From assembly GCF_000733775.1 (NCBI RefSeq), contig NZ_JPOE01000005.1, positions 310,001-374,000 of the forward strand: 64,000 bases of DNA. Direction: 5' to 3'. Both the position numbers and the translations under genes were made by a program. Origin of the DNA: Thiomonas sp. FB-Cd. GTDB taxonomy: Bacteria > Pseudomonadota > Gammaproteobacteria > Burkholderiales > Burkholderiaceae_C. Shown one piece after another: positions 52,621-62,557 of the stretch. The notes beneath the pieces are model-generated. The model searched no databases and was not told the DNA's origin. It saw only the letters and a program-made list of their open reading frames with translations. Positions within the stretch are counted from its first letter, which is position 1; each line of letters begins with the position of its first letter.

Positions 52621-52638
52621 GTTCTCGTCTCCAGTTGT
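52330..52638. repeat. Direct repeat copy 2 (lipoyl-domain segment, 5' end of aceF)
   Basis: This is the second copy of the 309-bp segment, offset by 1422 bp from the first and in the same orientation. Flanking bases differ at once on both sides. Identity at 308 of 309 positions, including silent sites and untranslated DNA, indicates recent duplication or gene conversion. Confidence 0.95.
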
Positions 52639-52686
52639 CGTTCGCCCCGCGCATGCCGCGTCTGGCTCTTTCGAGGGGCGGCGGGC

Positions 52687-55394
52687 TCAGGCCAGCAAAG
52701 GGTTGATGCGATCGGGGTCAATGCCGTACTTCGCGATGGCCTCTGCCACCTTGACTTGCGGCAGCGCGCCTTCTTCAGCCAAGCTGCGCAGCGCAGCAAG
52801 CACGACAAAATGGCGGTCAACTTCGAAATGCCGGCGCAACTTGCTGCGCGTGTCGGATCGCCCAAAACCATCCGTGCCCAGCACCCGGTAGTTGCGACTC
52901 TTCGGCAGGTAGGGGCGGATCTGCTCGGCGAACAGGCGTACGTAATCGGTCGAAGCCACCACCGGGCCCGGATGCTTATCGAGCTGTTGCGCCACGAAGC
53001 TTTGACGTTGCGGCTGCGCGGGATGCAGAAGGTTCCAGCGTTCGGCATCCCGGCCATCGCGCGCCAGTTCGTTGAAACTCGGGCAGCTCCACACATTGGC
53101 GGCAACCCCCAGTCCTTTTCCAGCAAATCTGCGGCGGCCAAGACTTCGCGCAGAATCGAGCCCGAGCCCAGCAGCTGCACGCGGGGCGTCAGTTTGGGCC
53201 CCTCCTTGAGCAAATACATGCCTTTGAGAATTTCCTGCTCCGTGCCGGGTTTGAGCCCAGGTTGCGCATAGTTCTCGTTGAGCAGGGTGATATAGAAATA
53301 GACGTCCTCCTGACTCTCGACCATGCGCTTTAGCCCGCTATGCAGAATAACGGCCACCTCGTGGGCAAATGACGGGTCGTAGCTGATGCAATTGGGAATG
53401 TTGGCAGCCAGAATCTGGCTGTGGCCATCCTCATGCTGCAGGCCCTCCCCGTTGAGCGTGGTGCGCCCTGATGTGCCGCCAAGCAGGAAGCCACGCGCCA
53501 GCATGTCGCCCGCCGCCCATGCCAAGTCCCCGATGCGCTGAAAACCAAACATCGAGTAATAGATGTAGAAAGGAATCGTGATGCGATTGCTGTGCGAGTA
53601 GGACGTGGCCGAGGCAATCCACGAGCACATGCCTCCTGCCTCGGTAATCCCCTCCTGAAGAATCTGGCCAGCCTTGTCCTCGCGGTAGTACATCACCTCG
53701 CCGCGATCCACTGGCGTGTATTTCTGGCCCTCGGGCGCATAAATGCCAATCTGGCGATACAGGCCTTCCATACCGAAGGTGCGAGTCTCGTCGACGAGAA
53801 TGGGCACCACGCGCGGGCCGAGGACCTTGTCGCGCAGAAGCTGGTTCAGGCAGCGCACATAGGCCTGAGTGGTCGAGATTTCGCGGCCTTCGGCGGTGGG
53901 TTCAAGGATCGGCTTGAAAATATCGGCCAAATCGGGGATCGGCAAATGCTCGTCGGCCTTTCTCCGGCGCTGGGGCAGATAGCCGCCCAGCGCCTTGCGA
54001 CGAGCGTGCAGGTATTGCATCTCCGGGGTATCGTCGGCAGGCTTGAAGAATGGAAGGCCGGGCAATTCGTGATCAGGGATGGGGATGTTGAAGCGGTCAC
54101 GAAACTCCCGAATGTCCTCATCCGTGAGTTTCTTGACCTGGTGCGCCACGTTGCGCGCTTCGGCCGCCTGGCCCATGCCGTAGCCCTTGATGGTCTTGAC
54201 CAGCAGCACGCTGGGCTGACCCTGGTGATGGGCGGCGGAGTGGAACGCGGCGTAGACCTTTTGCGGATCGTGGCCGCCGCGGTTCAGGCGCCAGATGTCC
54301 TCATCACTCATGTTCTTGACCATCTCCAGAAGCTTGGGATGGCGGCCAAAGAAATGCTTACGCACGAACGCCCCATCGTTGGCCTTCATGGCTTGGTAAT
54401 CGCCGTCAAGCACGTCCATCATGACCTGACGCAGGATGCCATCCTTATCCCGCGCTAGCAGCGGATCCCAGTATGAACCCCATATGAGCTTGATGACGTT
54501 CCAGCCGGACCCCCGGAACTCGGCTTCAAGCTCCTGAATGATCTTGCCATTGCCGCGCACCGGGCCGTCCAGGCGCTGGAGGTTGCAATTGACGACGAAT
54601 ACGAGGTTGTCGAGTTTTTCCCGCGCTGCCAGACCGATTGCGCCGAGCGATTCGGGCTCATCCATCTCGCCGTCGCCACAAAACACCCAGACCTTGCGCT
54701 TGGATGTATCAGCGATGCCGCGCGCGTGCAAGTACTTCAGGAAGCGCGCCTGATAGATGGCCATGATGGGCCCCAGGCCCATAGACACCGTGGAGAGCTG
54801 CCAGAAATCGGGCATCAGCTTGGGATGCGGATAGCTCGACAATCCCCTGCCATCCACCTCCTGGCGAAAATTGAGTAACTGGTCTTCGGTCAGCCGCCCT
54901 TCCATGAAGGCGCGCGCATAGATGCCAGGTGCGCTGTGTCCCTGGAAATAGACCAGGTCCCCACCGTGGTCTGCGGTGGGCGCATGCCAGAAGTGATTAA
55001 AACCGGCCCCCAGCATGGTCGCCAGCGAGGCAAAGGAGGCGATATGGCCGCCCAAGTCACCGCCGTCTGCCGGGTGCAGACGGTTGGCGCGCACCACCAT
55101 GGCCATGGCGTTCCAGCGCATGTAGGCGCGAAGCCTTTCCTCGATTTCCACGTTGCCTGGGTTGCGCTCTTCGAGGTCGGGAGGAATGGTATTGACATAG
55201 GCCGTATTCGCCGAGAATGGCATATCCACACCATCCTGGCGCGCCTGGTCGATCAGGGACTCCAACAGAAAGTGGGCACGCTCACGCCCCTCGGCCGCGA
55301 TCAGCGCCTGCAGCGCGTCAAGCCAGTCGCGGGTTTCCTGGGGGTCACTATCGTTGGCAGGGGAGAACGCGGGGTACTCGGGTACAGCGGACAT
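52687..55394 (-). CDS. aceE: Pyruvate dehydrogenase E1 (homodimeric type) with apparent -1 frameshift
   Basis: AceE decarboxylates pyruvate with thiamine diphosphate. Residues 1-~761 read normally from ATG 55394, with GDGEMDEPESLGAI in the cofactor-binding region and LGGHIASFASLATML. A GAGGAGA ribosome-binding site precedes the start. At plus 53106-53110 a run of five C (GGGGG on the coding strand) puts the frame off by one. The unshifted reading continues as unrelated sequence to 52611. The other frame gives the true end: NVWSCPSFNELARDG, then PGPVVASTDYVRLF, VLGTDGFGRSDTR and RINPLLA, stopping at 52687. Adding one base would yield about 902 residues, close to E. coli AceE. Either the base was lost in sequencing or assembly of a homopolymer, or the gene is truly broken. 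Confidence 0.92.
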
Positions 55395-55422
55395 GGGTTA
55401 TCTCCTCGTTGATTTGGCGCGA

Positions 55423-55450
55423 GTATTACAGAGAATTTTTCAAATGGCAA
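55423..55450 (-). promoter_or_regulatory. Putative aceE promoter
   Basis: The minus strand has TTGCCA (plus 55445-55450; one off TTGACA) and, 16 bp later, TAATAC (55423-55428), a weak -10. TGTAAT overlaps it as an alternative. AT-rich DNA upstream (55450-55480) could act as an UP element. The aceE ATG is about 30 bp downstream. Confidence 0.4.
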
Positions 55451-55501
55451 ACTCGTTTTTTATATTATGAAATATCATGCTTTTGCTTCGATCAATCCGA
55501 C

Positions 55502-55545
55502 GTCACCATTGCATCGGCACGCGCCAACAATGCATGGTGACCATG
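55502..55545. promoter_or_regulatory. Candidate operator dyads between aceE and the sensor kinase
   Basis: GTCACCAT at 55502-55509 and its inverse ATGGTGAC at 55534-55541 are separated by 24 bp. The second copy also forms its own palindrome, CATGGT-G-ACCATG, at 55533-55545. The sites sit in the 253-bp divergent region and could bind the FixJ-like regulator, but this is untested. Confidence 0.4.
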
Positions 55546-55647
55546 ATCGCGCAATTACCCGCAGCCTGATAGTGCGCTCGCTGCGGGCATACCCGTAGGC
55601 CTTCAGGCCGGCGCGGGCAAATCGTTGAAGTTACATAGACTGCGGGC

Positions 55648-58191
55648 GTGAACACACGTCGCCTTCTTTCCTTTCCGTCGCATCTGAACACTGCGCTCAT
55701 GCGGTGGCGCCTTCGTGGCCAGTCGTTGCTGCGCACGCGCGGTGCAGACCGCCTGCTTCTCTTCGGGCCGCTGCTGTCGCTTGTCCTTTTCCTTGGCGCC
55801 GCCGCTGCGTTGGTGCGCTACACCCAGCAAACCGAACTGCAGCGTGAGCGCGACACACTCCAGCGCGACAGCGAATGGGCGCAACAGCGCATGGGGCTGG
55901 AAATGGCACTGATGCAGGAACAACTCCAGTCCATGGTCAACGCGCTGGAATCGTCGCCGCGCCAGCCTACCCGTTTCGAGTTCCTGGCTCACAGCTTCAT
56001 TCACCAGCATGCAAGCGTCTTGATGGTGTATGCCACGGACGCAAAGGCCACCGTGAGGCAAGTCGCCGTCAGCCCTTCGCTCCCACATGACCTCAAACTG
56101 CTGCGATCTGGCGAACCTCTTGCGCTGGCTTTTTCCGAGAGTGCCTATGCGCAAGCGCAGGGCAGCCTGCATACCGCCTACACACTGCCTTACGCGTTAC
56201 CCCGGGTTGGCTGGGTGGTCGAATCGGTCACGCCCGTACTCCAAAACCAGCAATTTGCCGGCACGGTCAGCGCGGTCTTTTCGGTGGATGGAATGCTTCG
56301 AGGCGCCGTGGCTCAGGAGCTAAGTACGCGCTATGCCGTAGCCCTCGTCAACAGCCAGCGGGACGTGCTGGCAAGCACGTCCTCAGCAAATACCGGCACC
56401 AAGCCACTGCAGTACCTGGTGGCCTTGCACCCGTTTGAACGTGGCCTGTTCATGCGCGTGAGCAGCTACCACACGGCGCCCGGCTGGGCGCAGCGAAGCC
56501 TGTACTGGGCCGTGTTCATGCTCTCGGCATTGATGCTGTGGATGCTTTGGGGAACTTGGCGCCAAATGCGTCAGCGCCTGCAAACCCAGGAAAGCCTGAC
56601 ACGTGAGACAGCCTTTCGAAGAGCGATGGAAAACTCCCTCTCCACTGGCATGCAGGCCATCGACCTGAAAGGGCGCATCAGCTACGTGAACGTTGCATTT
56701 TGCAAAATGACCGGCTTCTCCGAAGGGGAACTCGTCGGCCGAGCTCCGCCCCACCCTTACTGGCCGCCGAGGCGCTCGGCCGAGATGGCATTGGCGTTGC
56801 AGCAGACCATTGACGGCCTTGCGCCACCTTCGGGCTTTGCACTCAAGCTGCGCCGCAAGGATGGAAGCGAATTCGACGCTCGCATTTACGTGTCTGCGCT
56901 GATCGACGCGCGCGAGCGCCAGACTGGCTGGATCACGTCTGTCACCGACATCACCGAACCCACTCGCATCCGCCAGGAGCTGGCCGCCTCGCACGAGCGA
57001 TTCGTCGCGGTATTGGAAGGCCTTGATGCAGCCGTGTCGGTGCTGGCCATCGACCGTGTCGAGCAGCTCTTCGCCAACAAGCTGTACCGCCAGTGGTTCG
57101 GAGCCTCGGCGCATGGACACCATCTCCTCAGCGGCCAGGATCCACCCGCATTCGCCGCGCAAGACAACCATGACGAGGTCGACGCCTTCGCTGGCCTGCC
57201 AGCCGGCGAGTTCATCAATCCACAAGCGCAGGCTCACGAAATCCACGTGCCCGCACTTGACCGCTGGTTCGACGTGCGCCAACGCTACATCCAATGGGTC
57301 GATGGCCGCGTCGTGCAGATGCTCATCGCCACCGACGTCACGGCGCGCCACCAAGCCGAAGAAGTTGCGCGCACACAGGAGGAAAAGGCGCAGATCACCA
57401 GCCGACTGATCGCCATGGGCGAAATGGCCTCGTCGCTGGCGCACGAACTCAACCAACCGCTGACGGCAATCAACAACTACTGCAGCGGAATGATTGCGCG
57501 CCTGAAGAATCAGTCGCTTCCGCCGCAAGATCTCAAGGCCACGCTGGAAAAGACGGCTCGCCAGGCACAACGCGCCGCCGCCGTCATCCGGCGCGTACGC
57601 GATTTCGTGAAAAAAAGCGAGCCGCACCGTGTACTGTGCCGCGTACAGGACATCGTGCACAACACGCTGGAACTGGCCGAGATCGAATTGCGGCGGCGCA
57701 ACGTCCGTCTCTTCACGCATATTGCCGCGGGTATCCCGCCGCTCCAAGCCGACCCGATTCTGATCGAACAAGTTCTGCTCAACCTGCTGCGCAACGCCGC
57801 GGAGTCGGTGGACAAGGCCGAACGCACAGGCGTGGCCCGCAGCATCGAACTTGCCATTTCTGCTGACGCGCAGCAAGCCACGTTCATCGTGCGGGACAAT
57901 GGCACCGGCGTGCCTGAAGACGTTATGAGTCACCTGTTTGAGGCGTTCTACACGACCAAGGCGGAGGGCCTTGGCATTGGGCTCAATATCTGCCGTTCCA
58001 TCATCGAGTTCCACCAAGGCCGATTGTGGGCCGAGAACCAATACAATCACGACGTTTTGACAGGCTGCGTATTCGGATTCACGCTGCCGCTTGAACCGGT
58101 GCCGCGTATACCCGCAGGTGAGGGGCATGAAATGAGGCGCCAAGGATCTGAGTCAGGCAACAGCTGGACCGGGCCCGCCGGCGAAAAGTGA
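55648..58191 (+). CDS. PAS-domain sensor histidine kinase
   Basis: The 847-residue membrane kinase starts at GTG 55648. One helix lies near residues 33-55 (LLLFGPLLSLVLFLGAAAAL), a periplasmic sensory region at ~60-285, and a second helix near 288-305. Two PAS-like domains follow (~320-440 and ~450-570). The dimerisation helix has the phosphate-accepting His599 in SSLAHELNQPLTAINNY, and the ATPase domain has NLLRNAAESV, DNGTGVPEDV and GLGIGLN. This is the DctB/FixL type of kinase. The regulator gene follows 79 bp downstream. The pair is divergent from aceE, an arrangement known in Burkholderiales that suggests control of pyruvate dehydrogenase. The signal sensed is unknown. Confidence 0.93.
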   Translation: MNTRRLLSFPSHLNTALMRWRLRGQSLLRTRGADRLLLFGPLLSLVLFLGAAAALVRYTQQTELQRERDTLQRDSEWAQQRMGLEMALMQEQLQSMVNALESSPRQPTRFEFLAHSFIHQHASVLMVYATDAKATVRQVAVSPSLPHDLKLLRSGEPLALAFSESAYAQAQGSLHTAYTLPYALPRVGWVVESVTPVLQNQQFAGTVSAVFSVDGMLRGAVAQELSTRYAVALVNSQRDVLASTSSANTGTKPLQYLVALHPFERGLFMRVSSYHTAPGWAQRSLYWAVFMLSALMLWMLWGTWRQMRQRLQTQESLTRETAFRRAMENSLSTGMQAIDLKGRISYVNVAFCKMTGFSEGELVGRAPPHPYWPPRRSAEMALALQQTIDGLAPPSGFALKLRRKDGSEFDARIYVSALIDARERQTGWITSVTDITEPTRIRQELAASHERFVAVLEGLDAAVSVLAIDRVEQLFANKLYRQWFGASAHGHHLLSGQDPPAFAAQDNHDEVDAFAGLPAGEFINPQAQAHEIHVPALDRWFDVRQRYIQWVDGRVVQMLIATDVTARHQAEEVARTQEEKAQITSRLIAMGEMASSLAHELNQPLTAINNYCSGMIARLKNQSLPPQDLKATLEKTARQAQRAAAVIRRVRDFVKKSEPHRVLCRVQDIVHNTLELAEIELRRRNVRLFTHIAAGIPPLQADPILIEQVLLNLLRNAAESVDKAERTGVARSIELAISADAQQATFIVRDNGTGVPEDVMSHLFEAFYTTKAEGLGIGLNICRSIIEFHQGRLWAENQYNHDVLTGCVFGFTLPLEPVPRIPAGEGHEMRRQGSESGNSWTGPAGEK

Positions 58192-58270
58192 CAAGCGATA
58201 CGCAAGGCACCATGCACCGGGTGACAGCCACTAACACCATTGATCCTTCTGCACTTCAACACACGAGCCC

Positions 58271-58885
58271 ATGAAACCTGCAAGCAAAGGGACGGTTTAC
58301 GTCATTGACGACGATGAGGCAGTGCGCGACTCATTGCAATGGCTGCTCGAAGGCAACGACTACCGGGTGCGTTGTTTCGACTCTGCTGAGACCTTTCTGA
58401 CGCGGTTTGACCCGCGCGAGGTCGCCTGCCTGATCGTCGACGTGCGCATGCCCGGCATGAGCGGCCTGGAGTTGCAGGACCGGCTGATCCAGCGCGGCGT
58501 AAACATGCCGCTGGCCTTTATTACCGGCCATGGAGACGTTCCCATGGCTGTGGCGACGATGAAAAAAGGCGCGATCGACTTCATCGAAAAGCCGTTCAAC
58601 GAAAACCAGCTCCGCGACCTTGTCGACCGCATGCTCCAAAAGGCGCGTGTCGACCTCGAGGAACATGCCCAGAGCGCAAGCCGCGAAGCCCTGCTGGCGA
58701 AGCTGACCAGCCGGGAATCACAAGTTCTTGAGCGTATCGTGGCCGGGCGCCTGAACAAGCAGATCGCCGATGACCTCAACATCAGCATCAAGACCGTGGA
58801 AGCGCATCGCGCCAACATCATGGAGAAGCTCGGCGCCAATACCGTGGCCGATCTCCTGAAGATTGCCCTGGGCGCCAGCAAGTAG
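58271..58885 (+). CDS. FixJ/NarL-type response regulator
   Basis: The 204-residue protein has a receiver domain (residues 8-120) with the acidic pair in VIDDDEA, phosphate-accepting Asp57 in LIVDVRMPGMSG, the switch Thr in FITGHGD, and Lys near 107 in FIEKPF. The LuxR-type helix-turn-helix domain is at about 137-200: LTSRESQVLERIVAG, then KQIADDLNISIKTVEAHRANIMEKL. That is the FixJ/TodT/StyR arrangement. It should be phosphorylated by the kinase encoded just upstream. Its targets are unknown, with the divergent aceE operon the obvious candidate. Confidence 0.95.
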   Translation: MKPASKGTVYVIDDDEAVRDSLQWLLEGNDYRVRCFDSAETFLTRFDPREVACLIVDVRMPGMSGLELQDRLIQRGVNMPLAFITGHGDVPMAVATMKKGAIDFIEKPFNENQLRDLVDRMLQKARVDLEEHAQSASREALLAKLTSRESQVLERIVAGRLNKQIADDLNISIKTVEAHRANIMEKLGANTVADLLKIALGASK

Positions 58886-58946
58886 ATCCGCCCGCGTCCT
58901 GCATCGCTTGGCGTTGCGGCGTCCTGTTCCCTAGGATACGAATTTC

Positions 58947-59795
58947 ATGACCGCTCGACGCATTGATGGCAAGACCCTGTCCGCTCAAGTTCGCACCGAA
59001 GTGGCCGCACGCGCCGCTGCGCTGACTGCATCTGGGCGCCAGCCCGCATTGGCGGTCATTTTGGTGGGCGGCGATCCGGCGAGCCAAGTCTACGTTCGCA
59101 ACAAGATTGCCGCCTGCAAGCAGGCCGGCATCCGATCCATCCATGAGACGTACGGCGCCGAACTGCGCGAAGGCGAACTTCTGGCGCGCATTCACGCGCT
59201 GAATCAGGACGATGGAGTGCACGGCATTCTCGTGCAACTTCCCCTGCCCCCGCATATCAATGCGCAACGTGTGATCGAGGCGATCTCGCCTCGAAAGGAC
59301 GTCGATGGTTTTCACGTGGCCAACGCCGGCGCCCTGATGGTGGGCCAACCGGGCTTCCGACCCTGCACGCCGTTGGGCTGCATGCGCATGCTTGAGCATG
59401 TCGGAATGAGCAATCTTCGCGGCAAGCATGCTGTGGTCGTGGGTCGCTCCAACATCGTCGGCAAACCCATGGCGCTTATGCTGCTAGGAGCCGACGCCAC
59501 AGTCACGATCGCCCACAGCGGTACGCCGGATCTGGCCGCCACCTGCCGGCAAGCCGACGTGTTGGTGGCGGCCGCGGGCAAGCCGCGGATGATTACAGGC
59601 AGCATGATCAAGCCGGGTGCCGTCGTCATTGACGTCGGCATCAACCGACTTCCGGACGGGACCCTGTGTGGAGACGTCGACTTCGCCTCGGCTGAAGGCG
59701 TGGCCGATTGGATCACGCCGGTGCCGGGTGGCGTGGGGCCGATGACCATCGCCATGCTGCTCGCCAACACCGTTCAAGCCTGTGAACAGTACTGA
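58947..59795 (+). CDS. folD: Methylenetetrahydrofolate dehydrogenase/cyclohydrolase FolD
   Basis: FolD interconverts 5,10-methylene- and 10-formyl-tetrahydrofolate, supplying one-carbon units. The 282-residue length is standard. [14 protein letters not shown] carries the catalytic lysine, QLPLPPHI and [11 protein letters not shown] follow, then [17 protein letters not shown] for NADP and [16 protein letters not shown] near the end. AGGA precedes ATG 58947. It lies 61 bp after the response regulator and 9 bp before prlC, the usual Burkholderiales order. Confidence 0.97.
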   Translation: MTARRIDGKTLSAQVRTEVAARAAALTASGRQPALAVILVGGDPASQVYVRNKIAACKQAGIRSIHETYGAELREGELLARIHALNQDDGVHGILVQLPLPPHINAQRVIEAISPRKDVDGFHVANAGALMVGQPGFRPCTPLGCMRMLEHVGMSNLRGKHAVVVGRSNIVGKPMALMLLGADATVTIAHSGTPDLAATCRQADVLVAAAGKPRMITGSMIKPGAVVIDVGINRLPDGTLCGDVDFASAEGVADWITPVPGGVGPMTIAMLLANTVQACEQY

Positions 59796-59804
59796 ATACG
59801 CACC

Positions 59805-61871
59805 ATGACGGCGAATCCTCATCCCCGAGACAATCCTCTCCTCGACTTCTCCGGGCTGCCTGCCTATGCCGAGGTGCGTCCCGAGCATGTCAAGGCAGCC
59901 ATCACTGAACTCATCGCGCAGGCACGTGCTGCCCTGAAGCAAGTCACTGACCCTTCGACGCCCCCCACATGGGAAGCTGTCGTCGACCCGCTGAACCTGG
60001 GTACCGAACTCCTCAGCCGCGCCTGGAGCGTCGTGGGCCATCTCAATGCTGTTGCCGACACGCCCGAGCTGCGCGACGCCTTCAATGCCATGCTGCCCGA
60101 GGTCACCCAGTTCTGGACTGAACTGGGAGCCGACGAGCGGCTTTACGCCCAATACAAGCGATTGCGCGCTAGCGCGGCTTTTGCCGAACTTGGCGCGACG
60201 CGTCAACGCATCATCGAGCACGCATTGCGTGATTTCCGTTTGGGCGGAGCCGAGCTCCAGGGCGATGCCCGTGCGCGCTACGTACGCATCCAGGAACGTA
60301 GTGCCGAACTCGCGCAGACCTTCTCCGAACATCTCCTGGATTCCACCACCGCGTTCACGTTGTCAGCGGGCGAAGATGAGATCGCTGGCGTTCCAGATGA
60401 CGTCCTGCACACCGCGCGCGACGAAGCAGCCAAGGCCGGCAAGAATGGCTATGTGTTCACGCTACACCAGCCAAGCTACTTTCCGGTGATGCAATATGCG
60501 CGTGACCGCGGCCTTCGTGAGCACATGTACCGCGCCTACGTAACCCGGGCGAGTGATCTGGGCGACCCCTTGCTCGATAACTCTCAGGTGATGGCCGAAT
60601 TGCTCGCACTGCGGCACGAGGAGGCGCGGCTGCTGGGTTACACCACGTACGCCGAGCTTTCGCTTGAGCCCAAAATGGCGGACAGCCCTCCCCAAGTCGA
60701 GGGCTTCCTCCTTGATCTGGCACGCCGGGCGCGCCCCTATGCACAGCAAGACTTGGCGGATTTGCGTGCTTTCGCCGCGGAGCATCTGGACCTGCCCGGG
60801 TTGGCGCCATGGGACATCGCATATGCGTCCGAGCGCTTGCGTGAAGCCCGCTACGCCTACTCCGAACAGGAGGTCAAGCAGTACTTCACGGAACCGCAGG
60901 TGCTGACCGGGCTGTTCGAATTGGTGCAGACGCTATTTGGCGTGCGCATTCACGAAGACACCACTGGGCACGGCACGACGTGGCACCCCGAAGTTCAACT
61001 CTGGCGCGTGGAAACACCACAAGGCGGCTTGGTCGGGCAGTTCTACACGGATCTGCATGCACGACCGGGCAAACGCTCAGGTGCTTGGATGGATGATGCC
61101 CGGGCCCGCTGGCTACGCCCTGGCGGGCAACTTCAGTCACCTGTTGCGTTGCTGACATGCAACTTCGCCGCTGGCGTCGGTGGCAATCCAGCCTTGCTTA
61201 CGCACGACGACGTGCAGACCCTGTTCCACGAGTTCGGACATGGACTGCACCACCTCCTGACCCAGGTGGACGATATTGCCGCCTCCGGCATTTCTGGGGT
61301 CGAATGGGATGCGGTGGAATTGCCCAGTCAGTTCATGGAAAATTTTTGCTGGGAATGGGATGTCCTGCACAAGCTCACTTGCCACATTGACAGCGGCGCG
61401 CCATTGCCGCGCGCGCTCTACAACCGCATGCTGGCCGCGCGCAACTTTCAGGCGGGGCTTCAGACCCTTCGCCAGGTTGAGTTCTCGCTGTTTGACCTGA
61501 GACTGCACCATGGCCTTTCAAGCTTTACGCCACAGGCCGTGGCAGACATTGCCGACGCCTTACGGCAAGAGGTATCGGTCGTGTTTCCGCCGGACTTCTA
61601 CCGTTTCCAGCATAGTTTTTCGCATATCTTCGCCGGCGGCTATGCAGCGGGCTACTACAGCTACAAATGGGCCGAAGTCCTCTCGGCCGATGCCTATGCA
61701 CAATTCGAGGAGCAAGGCGTGCTCGACGCCGGCATCGGTGCGCGCTTTCGCGACGAGATCCTCGCCCGCGGAAGCAGTCGCCCAGCGCTCGAGTCCTTCC
61801 GCGCGTTTCGCGGGCGCGATCCCAACATTGATGCCCTGCTGCGCCACCAAGGCATGATCGCATCGGCCTGA
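59805..61871 (+). CDS. prlC: Oligopeptidase A (M3 metallopeptidase)
   Basis: PrlC degrades short peptides and cleaved signal peptides in the cytoplasm. The 688-residue protein is a full-length M3 enzyme, with the zinc motif HEFGH in QTLFHEFGHGLHHLL and the downstream ligand segment GVEWDAVELPSQFMENF. The N-terminus DNPLLDFSGLPAYAEVRPEHV is typical of oligopeptidase A. It follows folD by 9 bp and is likely cotranscribed; the next gene starts 31 bp later. Confidence 0.96.
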   Translation: MTANPHPRDNPLLDFSGLPAYAEVRPEHVKAAITELIAQARAALKQVTDPSTPPTWEAVVDPLNLGTELLSRAWSVVGHLNAVADTPELRDAFNAMLPEVTQFWTELGADERLYAQYKRLRASAAFAELGATRQRIIEHALRDFRLGGAELQGDARARYVRIQERSAELAQTFSEHLLDSTTAFTLSAGEDEIAGVPDDVLHTARDEAAKAGKNGYVFTLHQPSYFPVMQYARDRGLREHMYRAYVTRASDLGDPLLDNSQVMAELLALRHEEARLLGYTTYAELSLEPKMADSPPQVEGFLLDLARRARPYAQQDLADLRAFAAEHLDLPGLAPWDIAYASERLREARYAYSEQEVKQYFTEPQVLTGLFELVQTLFGVRIHEDTTGHGTTWHPEVQLWRVETPQGGLVGQFYTDLHARPGKRSGAWMDDARARWLRPGGQLQSPVALLTCNFAAGVGGNPALLTHDDVQTLFHEFGHGLHHLLTQVDDIAASGISGVEWDAVELPSQFMENFCWEWDVLHKLTCHIDSGAPLPRALYNRMLAARNFQAGLQTLRQVEFSLFDLRLHHGLSSFTPQAVADIADALRQEVSVVFPPDFYRFQHSFSHIFAGGYAAGYYSYKWAEVLSADAYAQFEEQGVLDAGIGARFRDEILARGSSRPALESFRAFRGRDPNIDALLRHQGMIASA

Positions 61872-61902
61872 CCCCAACCCGACCCCTGGAGACTCGCTGC
61901 CC

Positions 61903-62541
61903 ATGCATCCACGCACCATTCCTCTCGCCACGGTTTTGGCCTTGCTGCTGGCGCCTTCAGCCTGGGCGGTGTACAAGGTGATCGGCCCGGACGGGCACGT
62001 GACGTTTACCGACATTCCACCGAGCCGCGCTGGAGAACAGGTCCAGCGCATCGGCATCCCCGCTCCGACACAACGCGGTCAGGGCGCAAGCGTCATTCCC
62101 ACGGAACTTGCGCCCGTCGTGCGCCAATACCCGGTTGTGATCTACACGACACCCCAATGCCCCGCCTGTGACGACGGCGTCAAGTTCTTGCGCGCGCGAG
62201 GCGTGCCCTACACCGACAAGACCATCACCACCCCAGCCGATGTCACGGCATACAAGCGTGTGAGCCATGGCTCCGAAACACTGCCGCTTCTGACCGTGGC
62301 CGGTGTGCAATTGCGCGTGGGCTTCGACCCTGGAGCCTGGAGCCAAGCGCTCACGACCGCCGGCTATCCGCAGCGATCCATCCTGCCCGACGACTACACG
62401 TTCGCCGCACCCGAGCCACTGGCGCCGACCCCTGGTGCATCGCGCGCGGGCGCCAACAAGGCAGACAACGCAGACGCACTGCCTGCATCACCGGTTCAGC
62501 CTCCGCCGAACCCCAAAGCTCCACCCGGCTTCCAATTCTGA
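61903..62541 (+). CDS. Exported DUF4124-glutaredoxin-like protein
   Basis: The 212-residue precursor has a Sec signal cut after about AWAV near residue 22. A DUF4124-like start (YKVIGPDGHVTFTDIPP, residues 24-40) is followed by a glutaredoxin fold at ~75-155, with the redox motif CPAC at C86 and C89 in YTTPQCPACDDGV. A cis-Pro segment follows (SETLPLLTVAG). The last 40 residues are Pro/Ala-rich and disordered. An exported CxxC protein may act on envelope disulfides or metal-bound cysteines, but no partner is encoded nearby. It is the last gene of the folD-prlC direction and is convergent with rpiA. Confidence 0.87.
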   Translation: MHPRTIPLATVLALLLAPSAWAVYKVIGPDGHVTFTDIPPSRAGEQVQRIGIPAPTQRGQGASVIPTELAPVVRQYPVVIYTTPQCPACDDGVKFLRARGVPYTDKTITTPADVTAYKRVSHGSETLPLLTVAGVQLRVGFDPGAWSQALTTAGYPQRSILPDDYTFAAPEPLAPTPGASRAGANKADNADALPASPVQPPPNPKAPPGFQF

Positions 62542-62557
62542 CCTGTAGCGGGCGCCA

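Noticed and set aside
52611..53105. C-terminal sequence of aceE as read without frame correction, ending at 52611
   Set aside because: It is unrelated to E1 proteins and overlaps aceF, while another frame of the same DNA encodes the expected E1 C-terminus; treated as frameshift product.
56383..58143. 586-codon minus-strand frame opposite the sensor kinase
   Set aside because: Antisense shadow; the plus strand has the full set of kinase motifs.
58886..58946. Riboswitch before folD
   Set aside because: The 61-bp gap is too short and shows no conserved folate or purine riboswitch features.
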